Position numbers and translations under genes: made by a program. DNA of 64,000 nt, from contig OZ023181.1 in NCBI GenBank assembly GCA_963995505.1, forward strand, positions 23,866,366 through 23,930,365, read 5' to 3'. Origin of the DNA: Hypericum androsaemum (taxonomy: Eukaryota; Streptophyta; Magnoliopsida; Malpighiales; Hypericaceae). Numbering within the stretch: position 1 is the first letter of the stretch; each line of letters starts with the position of its first letter. The notes under the pieces are model-generated. The model had not been told where the DNA came from. It was given only the letters and a program-made list of their open reading frames with translations, and searched no databases. Below are positions 1 to 10,799 of this stretch, piece by piece.

Positions 1-55
1 AAGACCGGGTTCTGGTTTAAATGGGACAATTAAATTGGTAAAAAAAGAAAATACT

Positions 56-145
56 CTCTGCGGAGCGATTTTTGGAAAAAAAAAAACGCTCCCGGCGGAG
101 CAGTTTTTGGCAAAATAAAAAATGCTCCCCGACTTTTGGTAAAAA
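56..145. repeat. GC-headed palindromic minirepeats, cluster A
   Basis: Two or more degenerate units of about 40-45 bp. Each has a short GC-rich palindromic head of the GCTCCC...GGAGC kind, then TTTTTGG and an A-rich tail. The units match those at 421-530 on the other side of the tRNA-like relic. There is no coding sense; short ORFs through here are by-products of the repeat. Confidence 0.7.
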
Positions 146-278
146 AAAAGTTTTTTCGGTAATTTTCCTTCGCTTTGGGTAATTTTGTTTGGAACCCTTA
201 TTTATGTAATATATTACATATTTCATAGAAATCGTATATATGTAATATATTATTTATTACAAAGTTATAAGTCTATAG

Positions 279-353
279 TCTCTTGTAGATTGGTTGGTTA
301 GAGTGCTTATTTAAAATTGTGGAGGTCTTTGGTTCGATTCCAAACAAGAGCCA
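279..353 (+). pseudogene. tRNA-like relic (degenerate tRNA or SINE head)
   Basis: The segment is of tRNA length. A 7-nt acceptor strand (279-285) pairs with 345-351 at six of seven positions. A perfect 5-bp T stem (328-332/340-344) encloses the loop TTCGATT, which is an RNA polymerase III B box. The D arm GATTGGTTGGTTAGAGT resembles an A box, and CCA is encoded at 351-353. The anticodon stem does not pair, so this is probably a decayed tRNA or a tRNA-derived SINE head and not a working tRNA. Confidence 0.45.
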
Positions 354-420
354 TTGTGTGTTTTTATTTGGATTTTCTCCCCCTTGCTCAGTGTAGCTAA
401 TTTTTTTTCGGTGACAACAC

Positions 421-530
421 AAAAACGCTCCCCGTTGAGCGGTTTTTGGCAAAACAAAAAATACGCTGCCCGAGCAGCGGTTTTTGGCAAAACAAAAAAT
501 GCTCCCCGCTGAGCGGTTTCTGGCTCGACC
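421..530. repeat. GC-headed palindromic minirepeats, cluster B
   Basis: Three tandem units with a 37-38 bp period begin near 426, 464 and 501. Each has a self-complementary head (CGCTCCCCGTTGAGCG, CGCTGCCCGAGCAGCG, GCTCCCCGCTGAGC) followed by GTTTTTGGCAAAACAAAAAA. The heads differ in sequence but keep their self-pairing, which suggests a short hairpin repeated along the DNA. Confidence 0.75.
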
Positions 531-599
531 CCAGACAAGGAAAATATCCCCTGACAACCTCATTCAGGAAATTGTCGGGGAAATAAACCCCCTTTTGGA

Positions 600-2225
600 A
601 AATTACCCAAGAAAGTGGAAGTAGTAAGTTTTTAATTTAATGGGAACCTCAAAGTTTGTGAGATATTTTAAGAGGTCTTTAGCTATTTCGTGACTTTCGA
701 GTGGTTTACAACTTATAAGACCACTCACGGTCGTGACCAAATGGCCACGAGGTTAAGCAAAAAGACAAAAGACAAATTAAAAAAAAGTAAAAAGGGCAAG
801 GGAAAAGGGTTTGGGTAAGTCCTTGGGCGGCCGACAGCCCCTGACCCTTAACCTGGGTAAGGAATTTTTTTTTCTCAATCTAATCTAATGACATATAATA
901 TAATATTATTCGATAAAAATATGAAAATTCATATTTTTTTTATTCTCTATAAATTTAGTCTAATATTTTTCATTCGTTTATTTTTTAATTTGTAATAAAT
1001 ATAGCCAAAATTTTCAATTCTTTATGAAAATTCGTATAGATAATATATGTATGTAGATGAGAGAAAAATTAATTATTTATTTGGTAAACTGATTAGACCA
1101 GGTCACCACTGTGGGTAAAAAATATTTGTTTGGGTTGAGTTGTATGTAGATGAGAGAAAAATTAATTATTTATTTGGTAATCTGATTATACGAGGTCACC
1201 ACTATAGATAGTCTAAGTATTTCTAAAAACTTAATATATTAGTTAAAAAATATTGCGGTCGCCGGTCAGATTGGTCTAACCATGATCCAGAGAACAGAGC
1301 GGGTCTCTCCAAATCTTTTTAAAAATTTGCGAACAAGTCTATTTTATGCCTGATTCGAACTAGTTTGATTAAAGAACAACATGTGGAATAATTGGAGTAG
1401 GAATTCTTTTTTTAATTAACTTGAGATTAAAAGATGAGTCTTATTGTTTAACATGAGATACATATATTATCAATTTAATAAAAAATAATGATTATGTTTA
1501 AAATTACAAAAGCAAAAAAAAAACCTAACATAGATAAAAAATTCTAACAAAGAAATATAGAATGAAGTATAATTGGGGGCAACCATAGAATCCTATTATT
1601 GCAATAAAAAGGGACAGTATATTGTGATGCCGGACCCTTGCAAGTTATTTTTTTACCACATTGTTACAAAATAAGTTTAGAATGCATTTCAATCATAAAT
1701 AAAACTTGAACGAAATTTAGTTGAAAAGTGTAGATCTTGTTTGTTTGTAAATGAAAATATTTCCTATGTACTGATTTGTGCTTCATAAATTTGACGCGAA
1801 GCCCATCAATAAGAAAGCCCCCAAGATTCTGCCGCTATTGCATATTCGAAAATTCGGTGATAGATGTTGGATAGGAAAAGATGGTCATGATAATCAAAAT
1901 TTTTTAATCTAACATGATTTTAATTTTTTTTAGCTTGAACCACCTAATATTTAAATACTACTATGTCGGATAATTTTTATCCGAATTAAATAATTATTTT
2001 GAATAATGATAAAATTCTTCCGATAATTTTTTTTTGATAAGTATAAATTTTATTGATAGAGAAAACCAAAACAGATGTAAAAAAAAGTAAAAAAACCAAC
2101 CCCTAGGCCAAGCCCCCTTCACGTTCACTGAAATCATAAATAGCTTGTAAGAGTTGAAGTCCCATCTATCGTCCAATAACAGGGTTTGGATTGGGTACGG
2201 AGCGAAAGAATTGATTTCGGACGAT
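600..2225. other. AT-rich intergenic region
   Basis: No convincing coding region on either strand. It contains one direct duplication, listed separately, and otherwise A/T-rich sequence without recognisable element ends. Confidence 0.6.
1048..1205. repeat. 65-bp direct repeat, 93 bp apart
   Basis: The segment starting TGTATGTAGATGAGAG at 1048 is repeated at 1141 with few differences, through TTATTTGGTAA and the shared GGTCACCACT. The two copies run to about 1112 and 1205. This is a local tandem duplication of non-coding sequence. Confidence 0.85.
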
Positions 2226-2229
2226 TTGG

Positions 2230-2545
2230 ACTGAAGAGGGACTGCAGCGGTAAGCGCAAGTATGTGATAATGGCAAGCGTAGTTATGTGATAATAGCAAG
2301 TGCAGTTATGTGATAATAGTATTTATTTTTGTGAAAACGGCAAGTCCCCGTTGATGATAATAGCACGCGTAATTTTTTTTATTTTGGTCCCCCGTGTTTT
2401 AGCATTTTTGCAAAAAGGTCATACTGGCATGTGCAGTTATGTGATACTGGCATGCGTCATTATGTGATAATGGCATTTGTATTCGGCCTGTGTTTGTACA
2501 TGGCTTTTTTTATTTTGGTCCCCGTATTTTAGCGTATTTGTAAAA
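2230..2545. repeat. Degenerate 23-24 bp tandem repeats (TTATGTGATAATGGCA type)
   Basis: Around 2255-2320 and 2425-2480 a unit close to GTTATGTGATAATGGCAAGC is repeated with substitutions. Between and after these blocks a second motif (TATTTTGGTCCCCGTGTTTTAGC and variants) occurs twice, at about 2380-2420 and 2510-2560. It is a composite minisatellite-like region and non-coding. Confidence 0.7.
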
Positions 2546-2760
2546 AAGTCCCCGCGTGTTTTCATTCCAAACGGTTCAGAATAGTAGCATTCCGTACCCA
2601 ATCCATACCCCAATAACGTGAATAACTATCGCAAAAAAAGGTTGGATAGGAGAAAAGAAAACGGAAAAAAACAGATTTCCTAAATACAACTGGATTCTGA
2701 TTAAGAGTGTTTGATAAATAACGTGTGGTTCCCAATCGATTCAACCACAGAAACAAAAAT

Positions 2761-3660
2761 ATGGGTCAGCGACATCATGGACTTCTCTCGGACCATCTCC
2801 GTCGCCGGAAGATTAGAAAGAGAGAGGATGACAATACTGAGAGTCGGTTTGCCGATCTTCTAGTGATGGTTCTCTTTCACATCTTAGATGAGTTGGTCGA
2901 CGTCGTTGACCTATTGTGCTTCTCCAAGGTGTACAAATATTGGAATTCGGCTTATAATTTCTTATGGCAAGAGGGTTTCTGGATCTTGTTATGCTTGGTT
3001 GGATACTTTAGAGGAGGTTGAAGGATTTGATGATCAATTGGTAATAAACTTGGTCAATCCTCCAATCAAGTTGCCTCCGTTAAAGTGCACCAAAGGATAC
3101 AGTTTACGTAGTTGAAAAATTACGAGTTCACGTGATTGTATGCTTTTCTGCGTCAATGTATTATTGTGCTTCTCCGTCCAACTATATAGACGCTATCCAC
3201 AAGGATACAGTTTACGTAGTTGAAAAAAGGAACAACGTGATCTCGTTTTGTCTCAAGGATCCGAATTGGCCACCAAAAATAAACCGTATTTCATCAAGGA
3301 TATTGGAAGACACTGTTGAAAGATGCTATTTAGTGGAGACATCCAAAGGGGGAGGTGTTGTTAATAGATTCAAATATAAGTCACAATTTACTAAAAACCA
3401 TTAGTTTCAAAGTATTCAAGATTACATTTGAGGAAGAAACAAAAGAGTTGGTTAGTGGAGGTGAAGCATTTAGATGGAGAAATTTTATTTCTCGGGACAA
3501 ACTACTTTACGGCTATTTTAGTTCCAGGAATTTTCAGATCCAATTCGATTTACTTACCAGGATATTGGAATGTCAAAATTCGGTCATCACGACATCGGCA
3601 TATTCTGCCCAGAGGATCAAAGTTTACGATGGTTATTTCCTTATGTGTGTGTGTGAGATA
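2761..3660 (+). pseudogene. F-box / DUF295 (KIB-type) protein pseudogene
   Basis: A broken relic of a plant F-box protein with a C-terminal DUF295 domain. The family supplies substrate receptors of SCF ubiquitin ligases. The sequence opens with MGQRHHG near 2761 and an F-box-like stretch (ADLLVMVLFHILDELVDVVD). It then changes frame several times. Fragments typical of DUF295 remain in order: PPIKLPPLKCT around 3065, SFKVFKITFEEETKE around 3405, and FLGTNYFTAI followed by HDIGIFCPEDQS near 3490-3615. At least three frameshifts and a local duplication of CAAAGGATACAGTTTACGTAGTTGAAAA (about 3091-3118 and 3199-3226) rule out a full-length product. No introns were needed to follow it. Assignment to DUF295 is from motif memory. 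Confidence 0.7.
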
Positions 3661-3699
3661 GATTTTTTATTATTTAAAATTGCAAAGTGAGTCTCGTGT

Positions 3700-4215
3700 A
3701 GATCACTTTCCCTTAAAGGAGACAAAGTATAACTTATAACAATAAGTAATACAGTCTTTATCGACTTATTAAAAAAAGCCTTAATGCACAATGCCTCCTT
3801 ATTCGATTGTAATTTCCAAACTTAATAAACAAATTCAAATTGGAGGCGTTTTAAAATTTAAAAAATCTAAAGTCTAAACTTTAGCAAGTACAATAGTATA
3901 AAAATTTATCTTAAAAAAAAAATCAAAATCCCATTCGCCATCAACCTAATCCGGTACCTCTATCTCTTTTAGCAACAAATCTGATCCTTTTCATATAACC
4001 AGTAGATTTTATCCACTTAAATCTGAACTTATCAACATATAAAAAAAAACCCATCTATTTGTAAACAAGAAATTAACGTCAGACACCCTAAAAAAAACCA
4101 ATAAGAATCCACCGCCCAAGGAAGTCTCTCTCCCACATACATCAATAAACCTGCGCCAGAAATAATATTCCCCCAACCATCCAAAAAGGAGAACCCAACC
4201 CCAACCAACCAAGCA
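3700..4215. other. Upstream region of the CML gene
   Basis: AT-rich non-coding sequence. CATATAAAAAAAAA near 4035 is the only TATA-like candidate, about 180 bp before the start codon, with a C/A-rich presumptive leader after it. No other feature was seen. Confidence 0.4.
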
Positions 4216-4857
4216 ATGGGAATAAAGTCCCTCTTTAGAAAACGATCCAAGAAAGGCACTTCCCCTCCATCTTCTCCCCAAGGATCCCAACTATCTCCCT
4301 CCACCATGAAGCCAACGACGTCGTCGAGCATGGACGAGCTGGAGCAGGTGTTCAGGAAATTCGACGTCAACGGCGACGGGAAGATCTCGTCCGCGGAGCT
4401 GGGGTCCATCCTGTCGTCCCTGGGCCACCAGGCGACCGAGGACGAGCTCCAGAAGATGATCACTGAGTTCGACTCGGATGGCGACGGGTTCATCGGGTTC
4501 CAGGAGTTCGTCGCCCTCAACAACATGGGCGCCGAGGAGAGCGAGGAGAATTACATTCAGAATCTCCGGGACGCGTTCCGGGTCTACGACATCGACGGCA
4601 ACGGATCCATCACCGCCGAGGAGCTCCACCAGGTACCGAACGTCGACATTGACCATTTTTTGTTAAGATTTTCTAATAAATAAAATTTTATTTTTCAGGT
4701 GATGGGAAGCATCGGGGAGGCCTGCTCGGTGGCGGAATGCCGGAGGATGATCAGCGGCGTGGACGTCGACGGCGACGGGATGATCAGCTTCGACGAGTTT
4801 AAGGTCATGATGATGACCGGATCCAGGTGGGATTCCTTGGAGAGGTCGCCGTCTTAG
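4216..4857 (+). CDS. Calmodulin-like protein, four EF-hands (CML25/26-like)
   Basis: A predicted Ca2+ sensor that binds calcium and relays the signal to target proteins. The exons are 4216-4632 and 4699-4857. The 66-nt intron is AT-rich with GT/AG ends and contains an in-frame TAA. The product is 191 residues. After a basic, Ser/Pro-rich N-terminus of about 40 residues come four canonical EF-hand loops: DVNGDGKISSAE, DSDGDGFIGFQE, DIDGNGSITAEE and DVDGDGMISFDE. All start with Asp and end with Glu, so all four probably bind Ca2+. The linker with EECxVAECRRMI-like sequence and the C-terminus resemble Arabidopsis CML25/26, known from pollen and root hairs. The coding sequence is much richer in G/C than its surroundings. 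Retaining the intron would remove EF-hand 4. Confidence 0.9.
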
Positions 4858-5934
4858 AGGACACTAACCAATCCCTAATTACGTAAATTAATCTATTTTC
4901 TCTGCCTTCTTTTTGTTCTGCAATCACATCCTCTGCCATTTAATTAGAGAGATCGGAAAATCAATCCCACCAGATTCATAATTAAGGTTGCGATGAAGAC
5001 GGAGTCTGGTGGGATTGTCGCAGAGGAGATTAGCGATTCGTTAGCCTGAATTGAATTAATTAATTGTAATTATTACTACTTCAATACAATTAATGTTCTT
5101 TTTCTTTATGATTAATAATTTTGTACTGCGTCAAATCATCCATCGGGGTGATTTATTTTTTTAATAAGTAAAATATTATTACTACTTATCAAATTAAAAA
5201 AATAAAATATTACTACCTCCACGACTGGCTTGGTTGGAGCCCAGGATGATTTATTGTTTGTTATCCTTTCATAAAGAGTTGAATCTGTGAGGTTGAATTG
5301 CTGATGTATTTCACAAGGTTGGTTACGAATTGGTCACTGAAAATCTAACTCAAATTCGGTTTTAAATTGAAGCCAAAATTTTCGCAACATATTTTTTTTC
5401 AAAAAATATATGATCCCGCTTGACTTTGGGAATTGGTTCCGGAGTCAAGTTGATGCATGGATACTAATTACGAAAGATGGAGTGAGATTCTGTATCCAAT
5501 ATGGATTATCTGTTGGAAGCCGGTATTTTTTTTTAAATCTACAAACTATTAACACATTTTTCCTATTCTGAAAAAAATCACTAAATTTCTGACTGTCAAA
5601 TGATTTTTTTTTCCTTCTCATTTGTGATGATGTGGCAAATGAAACAATAAATAATTTTTTTTTACTATTTGTGATCTAATCTTATTCAAAAAATAGTAAC
5701 TCACAGATAATAAATAGCTAGATCAACTAAATCAACGAATATATTAATCTAACATAATTAAAATATCTCAAAATTTAGTAGATACATATTCAGAGAATTC
5801 TGTGCTTTTGAAAGATTATTAATTCAAATAAGCCTAGCCCAAGACCGAACCAGTACCTCCCGAGTCTCCCTCATCAACATGACGCCAAAACCCAGAGTCT
5901 CGCAGTTTCCGCCCAAAAGCTTTAAAACTCTCCC
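4858..5934. other. Intergenic region between CML and SET genes
   Basis: The presumptive CML 3' UTR is followed by AT-rich sequence with poly-T and poly-A runs. No coding region or element ends were recognised. Confidence 0.5.
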
Positions 5935-8729
5935 ATGGCGGCTTCCGAGTCCCTAATGGCCTCCCTAACCCACTCCCGCCCTTTCACCTGCTCAGCCTCT
6001 TCCTCCTCGGCCTCCTCAACCTCGTCCTCCTCCACGCGCCTGGTCCCTTATCCTCCCGACCTCACCAAGTGGGTCAAAAGAGAAGGCGGCTTCGTCCACC
6101 CGTCGATCAAGATAACGGAAGAAGGTCCCTATGGCCTCGGCCTCGTTGCTTCCCAGGATATCCCAAAAGGGTCCCCTCTCATTGCCCTCCCTCATCATCT
6201 CCCGTTGAAGTTTGGGCCTTTGGTGGACCTGGATGGTCCCACCTCTGTTCTCGCTGACTTGGCTCGCCACGTTCCTGGTGAGCTCTGGTTTTGGTTTGTT
6301 TGGTCTCTATTTCCTGATTACGTGTGCAAGTTGGGTAATTTATTGTGGGGTCTGGCTAAAGATTGGATTTTTAAGTGGAATTTGGAGAGTGAAGTGAGTT
6401 TGTATGTTCTTTGATGGGAACATTTGTTGGAGAGAATCCCACATCGGAAGTTGCAAGTTGCTTAGGCTGGTTTATAAGTGTGGAAGATATGGAAATTCCT
6501 ATAACATTATATTTTGAACGAGAGGGCAAAATGCTAATCATTTATATAGGCATATATTGATTTTTGTGATAATCATTCCATCGTTTGATTTGGTGATGTG
6601 AAATCGTACTGGTATGGAACATCATCACGTAGGCTTTCTTTGCTCTTTATAGGCTTGTAACTACTCGTATCACGAATAAGGCTGTTTACGCTGTTGAATC
6701 CGAGTAAACTGTACATCTGCAAGCATTTGGCAGATGAACTATGGGCAATGAAGTTGGCTTTGAAGCTTCTGCACGAAAGAGCAAAGGATGATTCTTTCTG
6801 GTGGCCATACATTAGCAACCTTCCCGAGACTTTCAGTGTTCCCATCTTTTTCGAGGGAGGAGATATAGACGACTTGCAGTATGCTCCCCTCGTTTACCAG
6901 GTAGTACCATCACAATTTCCATTTGAAATGTTAAGACGATCTGGTAATGTATTACAGTAGTACTAAGTTTGCTCAGACATCTGACCGAAGGACATTTTCA
7001 TCTATTGGGAACAAAATATTGTAACATTTTATGGCCTATAAGCATAACTAAAGGTAAATGAGTTAGGTTAATACTACCTGAAAATTTGAGTTAGTTTTCA
7101 TAATTCACAATAGTAACCATGAAAAAGTTGGTTCGTCCCGATAACCATGAAAAAAGTTGAAACATCCTTTATTTGTATTTGCAACTGTTGCGGTGGCAGT
7201 TTTCCCCATATTTCTTTACTGGAATACGCCATTGCTGAAGGGTGGCAAAAAAATGAGATAGGTCTTTGCTTGGTGGAATCAGTTTAGCCCTAATGTTTAT
7301 GGATTTTGACTAACCTTTGGATTCCTAGAAATTGATTTGTTCTCAATGTATGTTGTGACTGTAACAAGCATGATGTGTTCCTCAATCAGGTAAAGAAGAG
7401 ATGCCAGTTTCTGCTTGATTTTGACAAAGTTCTCAAGAAAATCCTGGGAAGTGTAGAACCCAGGGATCATCCATTTGCGGGAAAAGATGTGGAGTCATAT
7501 GCACTTGGATGGGCACTGTCAGCAGTCTCATCCCGGGCATTTCGGTTGTATGGGGAAAAGCTCCCTGATGGATCCCACGTAGATTCTCCCATGATGCTTC
7601 CTCTAATAGATATGTGCAACCACAGTTTCTATCCGAACTCACATATTGTTAAGGAGAAAGATGTGGGGAAGGATAACATGCTTGTTAAGGTAACTGCTCA
7701 TTTTCTTTTGTATGTCAGTTATCCTATATTCGGCCAGCAAGAAGTTAATGAAAGTTCTTTGTTTGTTACACTAGGTAATGGCGAAAACACGAATTGAGCA
7801 AAACGATCCTTTACTACTCAATTACGGCTGTTTAAGTAATGACCTTTTCTTACTGGACTATGGATTTGTGGTGATTTCAAACCCCAATGACTGCGTTGAG
7901 CTCAAGTACAGTGTCGGTCTTCTGGAGGCTGCAGGTTATTCGATCGGGGTTTCTTCACCTAATTTCTCTTCACCGCAGCCGTGGCAGCAAAAGATTCTAT
8001 CCCAGCTACAATTGATTGGAGAGGCTCCAACCCTCAAGGTACTTGTAATTCACAACCAATTTCATTGTCGATCAATCTTTTCTCAACCAAATTAGAGTTG
8101 GTATCGATATGCTCTGTCATTATCCAAGCAATTATTGCAGCATCGCTGCCTGTGTTCCATTGGCCCTGATCCGTGGAGAAAATTTTGAGCTTTTGGCTGT
8201 AGATAAACAGATCTCTCAGGATATATAACGTCCAGACACGGTTTTACCATTTTGCTCAATTTTTATTTCTCGATCGGCCAGGGCAGCATTGAAGCTGGTT
8301 CACCTTAGGACAGTTTTTCCCTGTAAGCTCAAGACATACCTGCAATGCTACCATCTAAAGCAAGTCTTTGCATTGCAGATCACTCTTGGAGGCGAAGAGC
8401 AGATAGATGGACGCTTGTTGGCGGCTCTCAGAGTTCTGCTCGCTGACGAAGGTGCGGTAAACAAAGTGGACTTGGAAACTCTCAAATCGTTGTCAGCTTT
8501 TGCTCCTCTAGGAGATCAAAACGAGTTGGAGGTTCTACATATTATTGCCGCTCTGATCGCCATTATATTTGAGAAAATGCCGACTAGACTGCCCGACGAC
8601 GAGGTCATGCTGCTACAACGTATCTCGGCTTCAACTCAATTGGCTGTCCAATACAGAATCGAGAAGAAGAATGTGTTGTCAGAGGTAATGAGAACGCTTG
8701 CTGTTAAGGTGAAGGCACTAATGTTATAG
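5935..8729 (+). CDS. Chloroplast SET-domain protein-lysine methyltransferase, Rubisco LSMT-like
   Basis: A predicted S-adenosylmethionine-dependent protein-lysine methyltransferase of the plant Rubisco-LSMT family, closest in feel to the Arabidopsis At5g14260 type. The five exons are 5935-6277, 6734-6900, 7390-7689, 7775-8038 and 8379-8729; all junctions are GT-AG and phases agree, giving 474 residues. The first 35 or so residues are Ser/Thr-rich and nearly free of acidic residues, like a plastid transit peptide. The SET domain has split motifs: GPYGLGLVASQDIP near residue 65, then PLIDMCNHSF, then LLNYGCLSNDLFLLDYGF with the Asn-His and Tyr residues typical of the fold. The remaining C-terminal 150 residues correspond to the Rubisco-substrate-binding domain. 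The substrate cannot be told from sequence. Annotators often label this branch Rubisco methyltransferase without proof of activity. Confidence 0.88.
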
Positions 8730-10375
8730 GATTCGGTGGTCGAAGTGCGAATCTAGATGCCATTTTTTGTGTTGCCGCATTCTGATGCTGCCCTGTTGTA
8801 TGCTAAACTTCATGATCTGTTTCAGTCCCGTCTCCCACATAAAGTTCTAAAATAGTTCGAGTCTAGATAGTCGGCTTAATGGGTATCCAATACGGCTCGA
8901 ATCCGGATCAATTGACTTGTTGAGAAGTAAATTGTAATGACATAAGCCTGATGCAAGGATGACCCACTTAAGTTTGGATAATCAAACGATGGAAGTACAT
9001 GGTCAAGGGTCTGGTTGGTGGACGGTTTGAGTGGTTGGTCAGCTGGAATATGAATATCATCCATTTTCTGTTAGTGGTTGGTACCACCCGACTTTTTAAT
9101 CCGTCAACTTCTCTAACCAAGTATTCTAGATTCTTATTGTAATCTCAACTTATCAAATATTTTAATAAGGTTATTATGTAAGAAAAAAAGTAACTTTCCA
9201 AGAAATTGTAGGAGGTCAATATTTCGGAGCATGAAATTCTGTAAAGACAAGTATAAATTTGATACAATATTTTGTATTAAGAAATTGAACTAAAAATTTA
9301 TAAACCTTCTACAGACTGAACTCTATAGGAAGTGTCAAATATATTGATAGTTGAATGAGGATCGTGATAAACTTCTCCACGAAAGGCTACGAGAGACCGA
9401 CACCTAAGCATTTTCTCATCTCCTGTGTCCAACCACCTGGCTGCTTCCCTACGAACATTTTGTTGCTATTGGCAGTCTCCCAAATAAGAAAATCCCAAGT
9501 GGGCCTCAGGACGTTTCGCAATCTAAAACGAGCAATTTATTTATTTCTCGTATAACTGACTAATTTTCACAATCTTTTTATCTCCAGCCTTTCTACTGTG
9601 CAATGGATGCCACTTTTGCAACGTTGCCAAAGATGTCGCAAGCCGGAAGAACGTCCCCGCTATTCCACCTACTTTAACTTCTTTCACGAAACCAATAAAT
9701 ACTTGGATGAATTTGTGGGGATGTGTTTTTAGTTTAATCAGATTTCGAACACAAGTCGTTTAGAACATATCAGTATTAAATAATTATTACGAGAAATTTG
9801 ACACCTTTCAATAATTTCATCTAACTATCTAAATAGTAATTCTGAATATGATACGTATAAAAAAAAAATCTTCGTCACACGAAATCTGTTCCCAGTCAAT
9901 TTACGTGTAATTTTCTCAAAGCCGGATGCCTTTTGTTGGTCGCCCAAGGTCGTCACAGAAGTTGCCGGCTGCCCAACGAAAAGGTGGCCGACCAAAATAG
10001 TCCAAGGGTCGAATATCCATGAAAATTTTAAGTCCTCTTGTATTAAAAAATTCTCTATAATCCAGGAGATGGTAAGAACTTGAGCGTAAGAAAAAAAACA
10101 CAAAAAAAGATTAGGATCTGCAAATTTGAGTAACTTAACCATAATTATAAGAAGTATGAATAAAAGATGATGTGGCAAATTAGAGATTTAAAATTTGAAC
10201 AGCTACTATTTACAATCAAAAGTTCAAAACCCAAAAGAGGCAAAAGACGAAAAGGCCTTCTTATTAAGAAACTTAATATACTTCCAAGGCCTTCTAACAT
10301 TAAGCTAGCTATCTTATAACTTACCCTTAATTTCTATAAGAGAATTATACAAATTAAGGGAATTAAAATATTTTA
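8730..10375. other. Intergenic region
   Basis: AT-rich. No reading frame with protein-family features and no element termini were found. Short ORFs near 9355-9555 and 9825-10178 have no recognisable domain and look random. Confidence 0.5.
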
Positions 10376-10666
10376 TCAATTCCCAACTGAGATTGGTCTA
10401 GCCTGGTCATGAGCCAAACCAAGAGGGGAACGAGACCTCTGCCTGTTGCGAACCTTCATCCTCGAGCCTCCTCCTCCATTGCTAACCTCCAGGTGCTCAT
10501 CAAGTGATGGATGGTTGATCTTCTGGTACTCTTGCTTGATCTTCATCACTTGGCTATGAACTGGGGCCCCACCAGACCCTAGTATCGGATGATCTTCTTC
10601 AGACAAATATCCAACTTCTTCCTCTTCCCTTGTAGGAGAATTGTTGTTGGTGTTTTTGTGATCCAT
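10376..10666 (-). CDS. Small plant protein of unknown function
   Basis: An intronless 96-residue ORF. The ATG at 10666 sits in GCCATGG, a strong plant initiation context; the frame is open further upstream but only with a GTG codon. The product is acidic in its first third (REEEEVGYLSEEDHP) and has a central segment HPILGSGGAPVHSQVMKIKQ. It ends in a basic Arg/Ser stretch and the tail ARPISVGN. The composition and patchwise regularity look like a conserved plant family and not a chance ORF. I do not recognise a named domain, there is no signal peptide or membrane segment, and no function is proposed. A TATA-like element lies 115-130 bp upstream of the ATG. Confidence 0.6.
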   Translation of the reverse strand: MDHKNTNNNSPTREEEEVGYLSEEDHPILGSGGAPVHSQVMKIKQEYQKINHPSLDEHLEVSNGGGGSRMKVRNRQRSRSPLGLAHDQARPISVGN

Positions 10667-10780
10667 GGCTAAATATCCTGAAGGGTTTTTTTGGGTGTGA
10701 TTTGGAAGGAAGCAAAGAAGCTGGTGGCTCACGCTTTGGGCCTTGTATACCTACAATTGGAGGAATGATATTTGAGACGG

Positions 10781-10794
10781 TTTATATTTATATG
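10781..10794 (-). promoter_or_regulatory. TATA-box candidate for the small minus-strand gene
   Basis: On the minus strand this reads CATATAAATATAAA. Transcription starting about 30 nt downstream would give a leader of roughly 80-90 nt to the ATG at 10666. Confidence 0.5.
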
Positions 10795-10799
10795 GGAAG

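Noticed and set aside
421..530. CRISPR-like array (palindromic repeats with regular spacing)
   Set aside because: Spacers are nearly identical A-rich tails and the setting is a plant nuclear genome; it is a minisatellite.
273..563. ORFs translating as repeated FVLPK / AQRGAF units
   Set aside because: The reading frames run through the palindromic minirepeats and the tRNA-like relic; repeat-driven, not a gene.
4291..4656. 121-codon minus-strand ORF opposite CML exon 1
   Set aside because: Antisense shadow of the EF-hand coding sequence.
9825..10178. 117-codon minus-strand ORF
   Set aside because: AT-rich, no domain, no splice or promoter context; probably chance.
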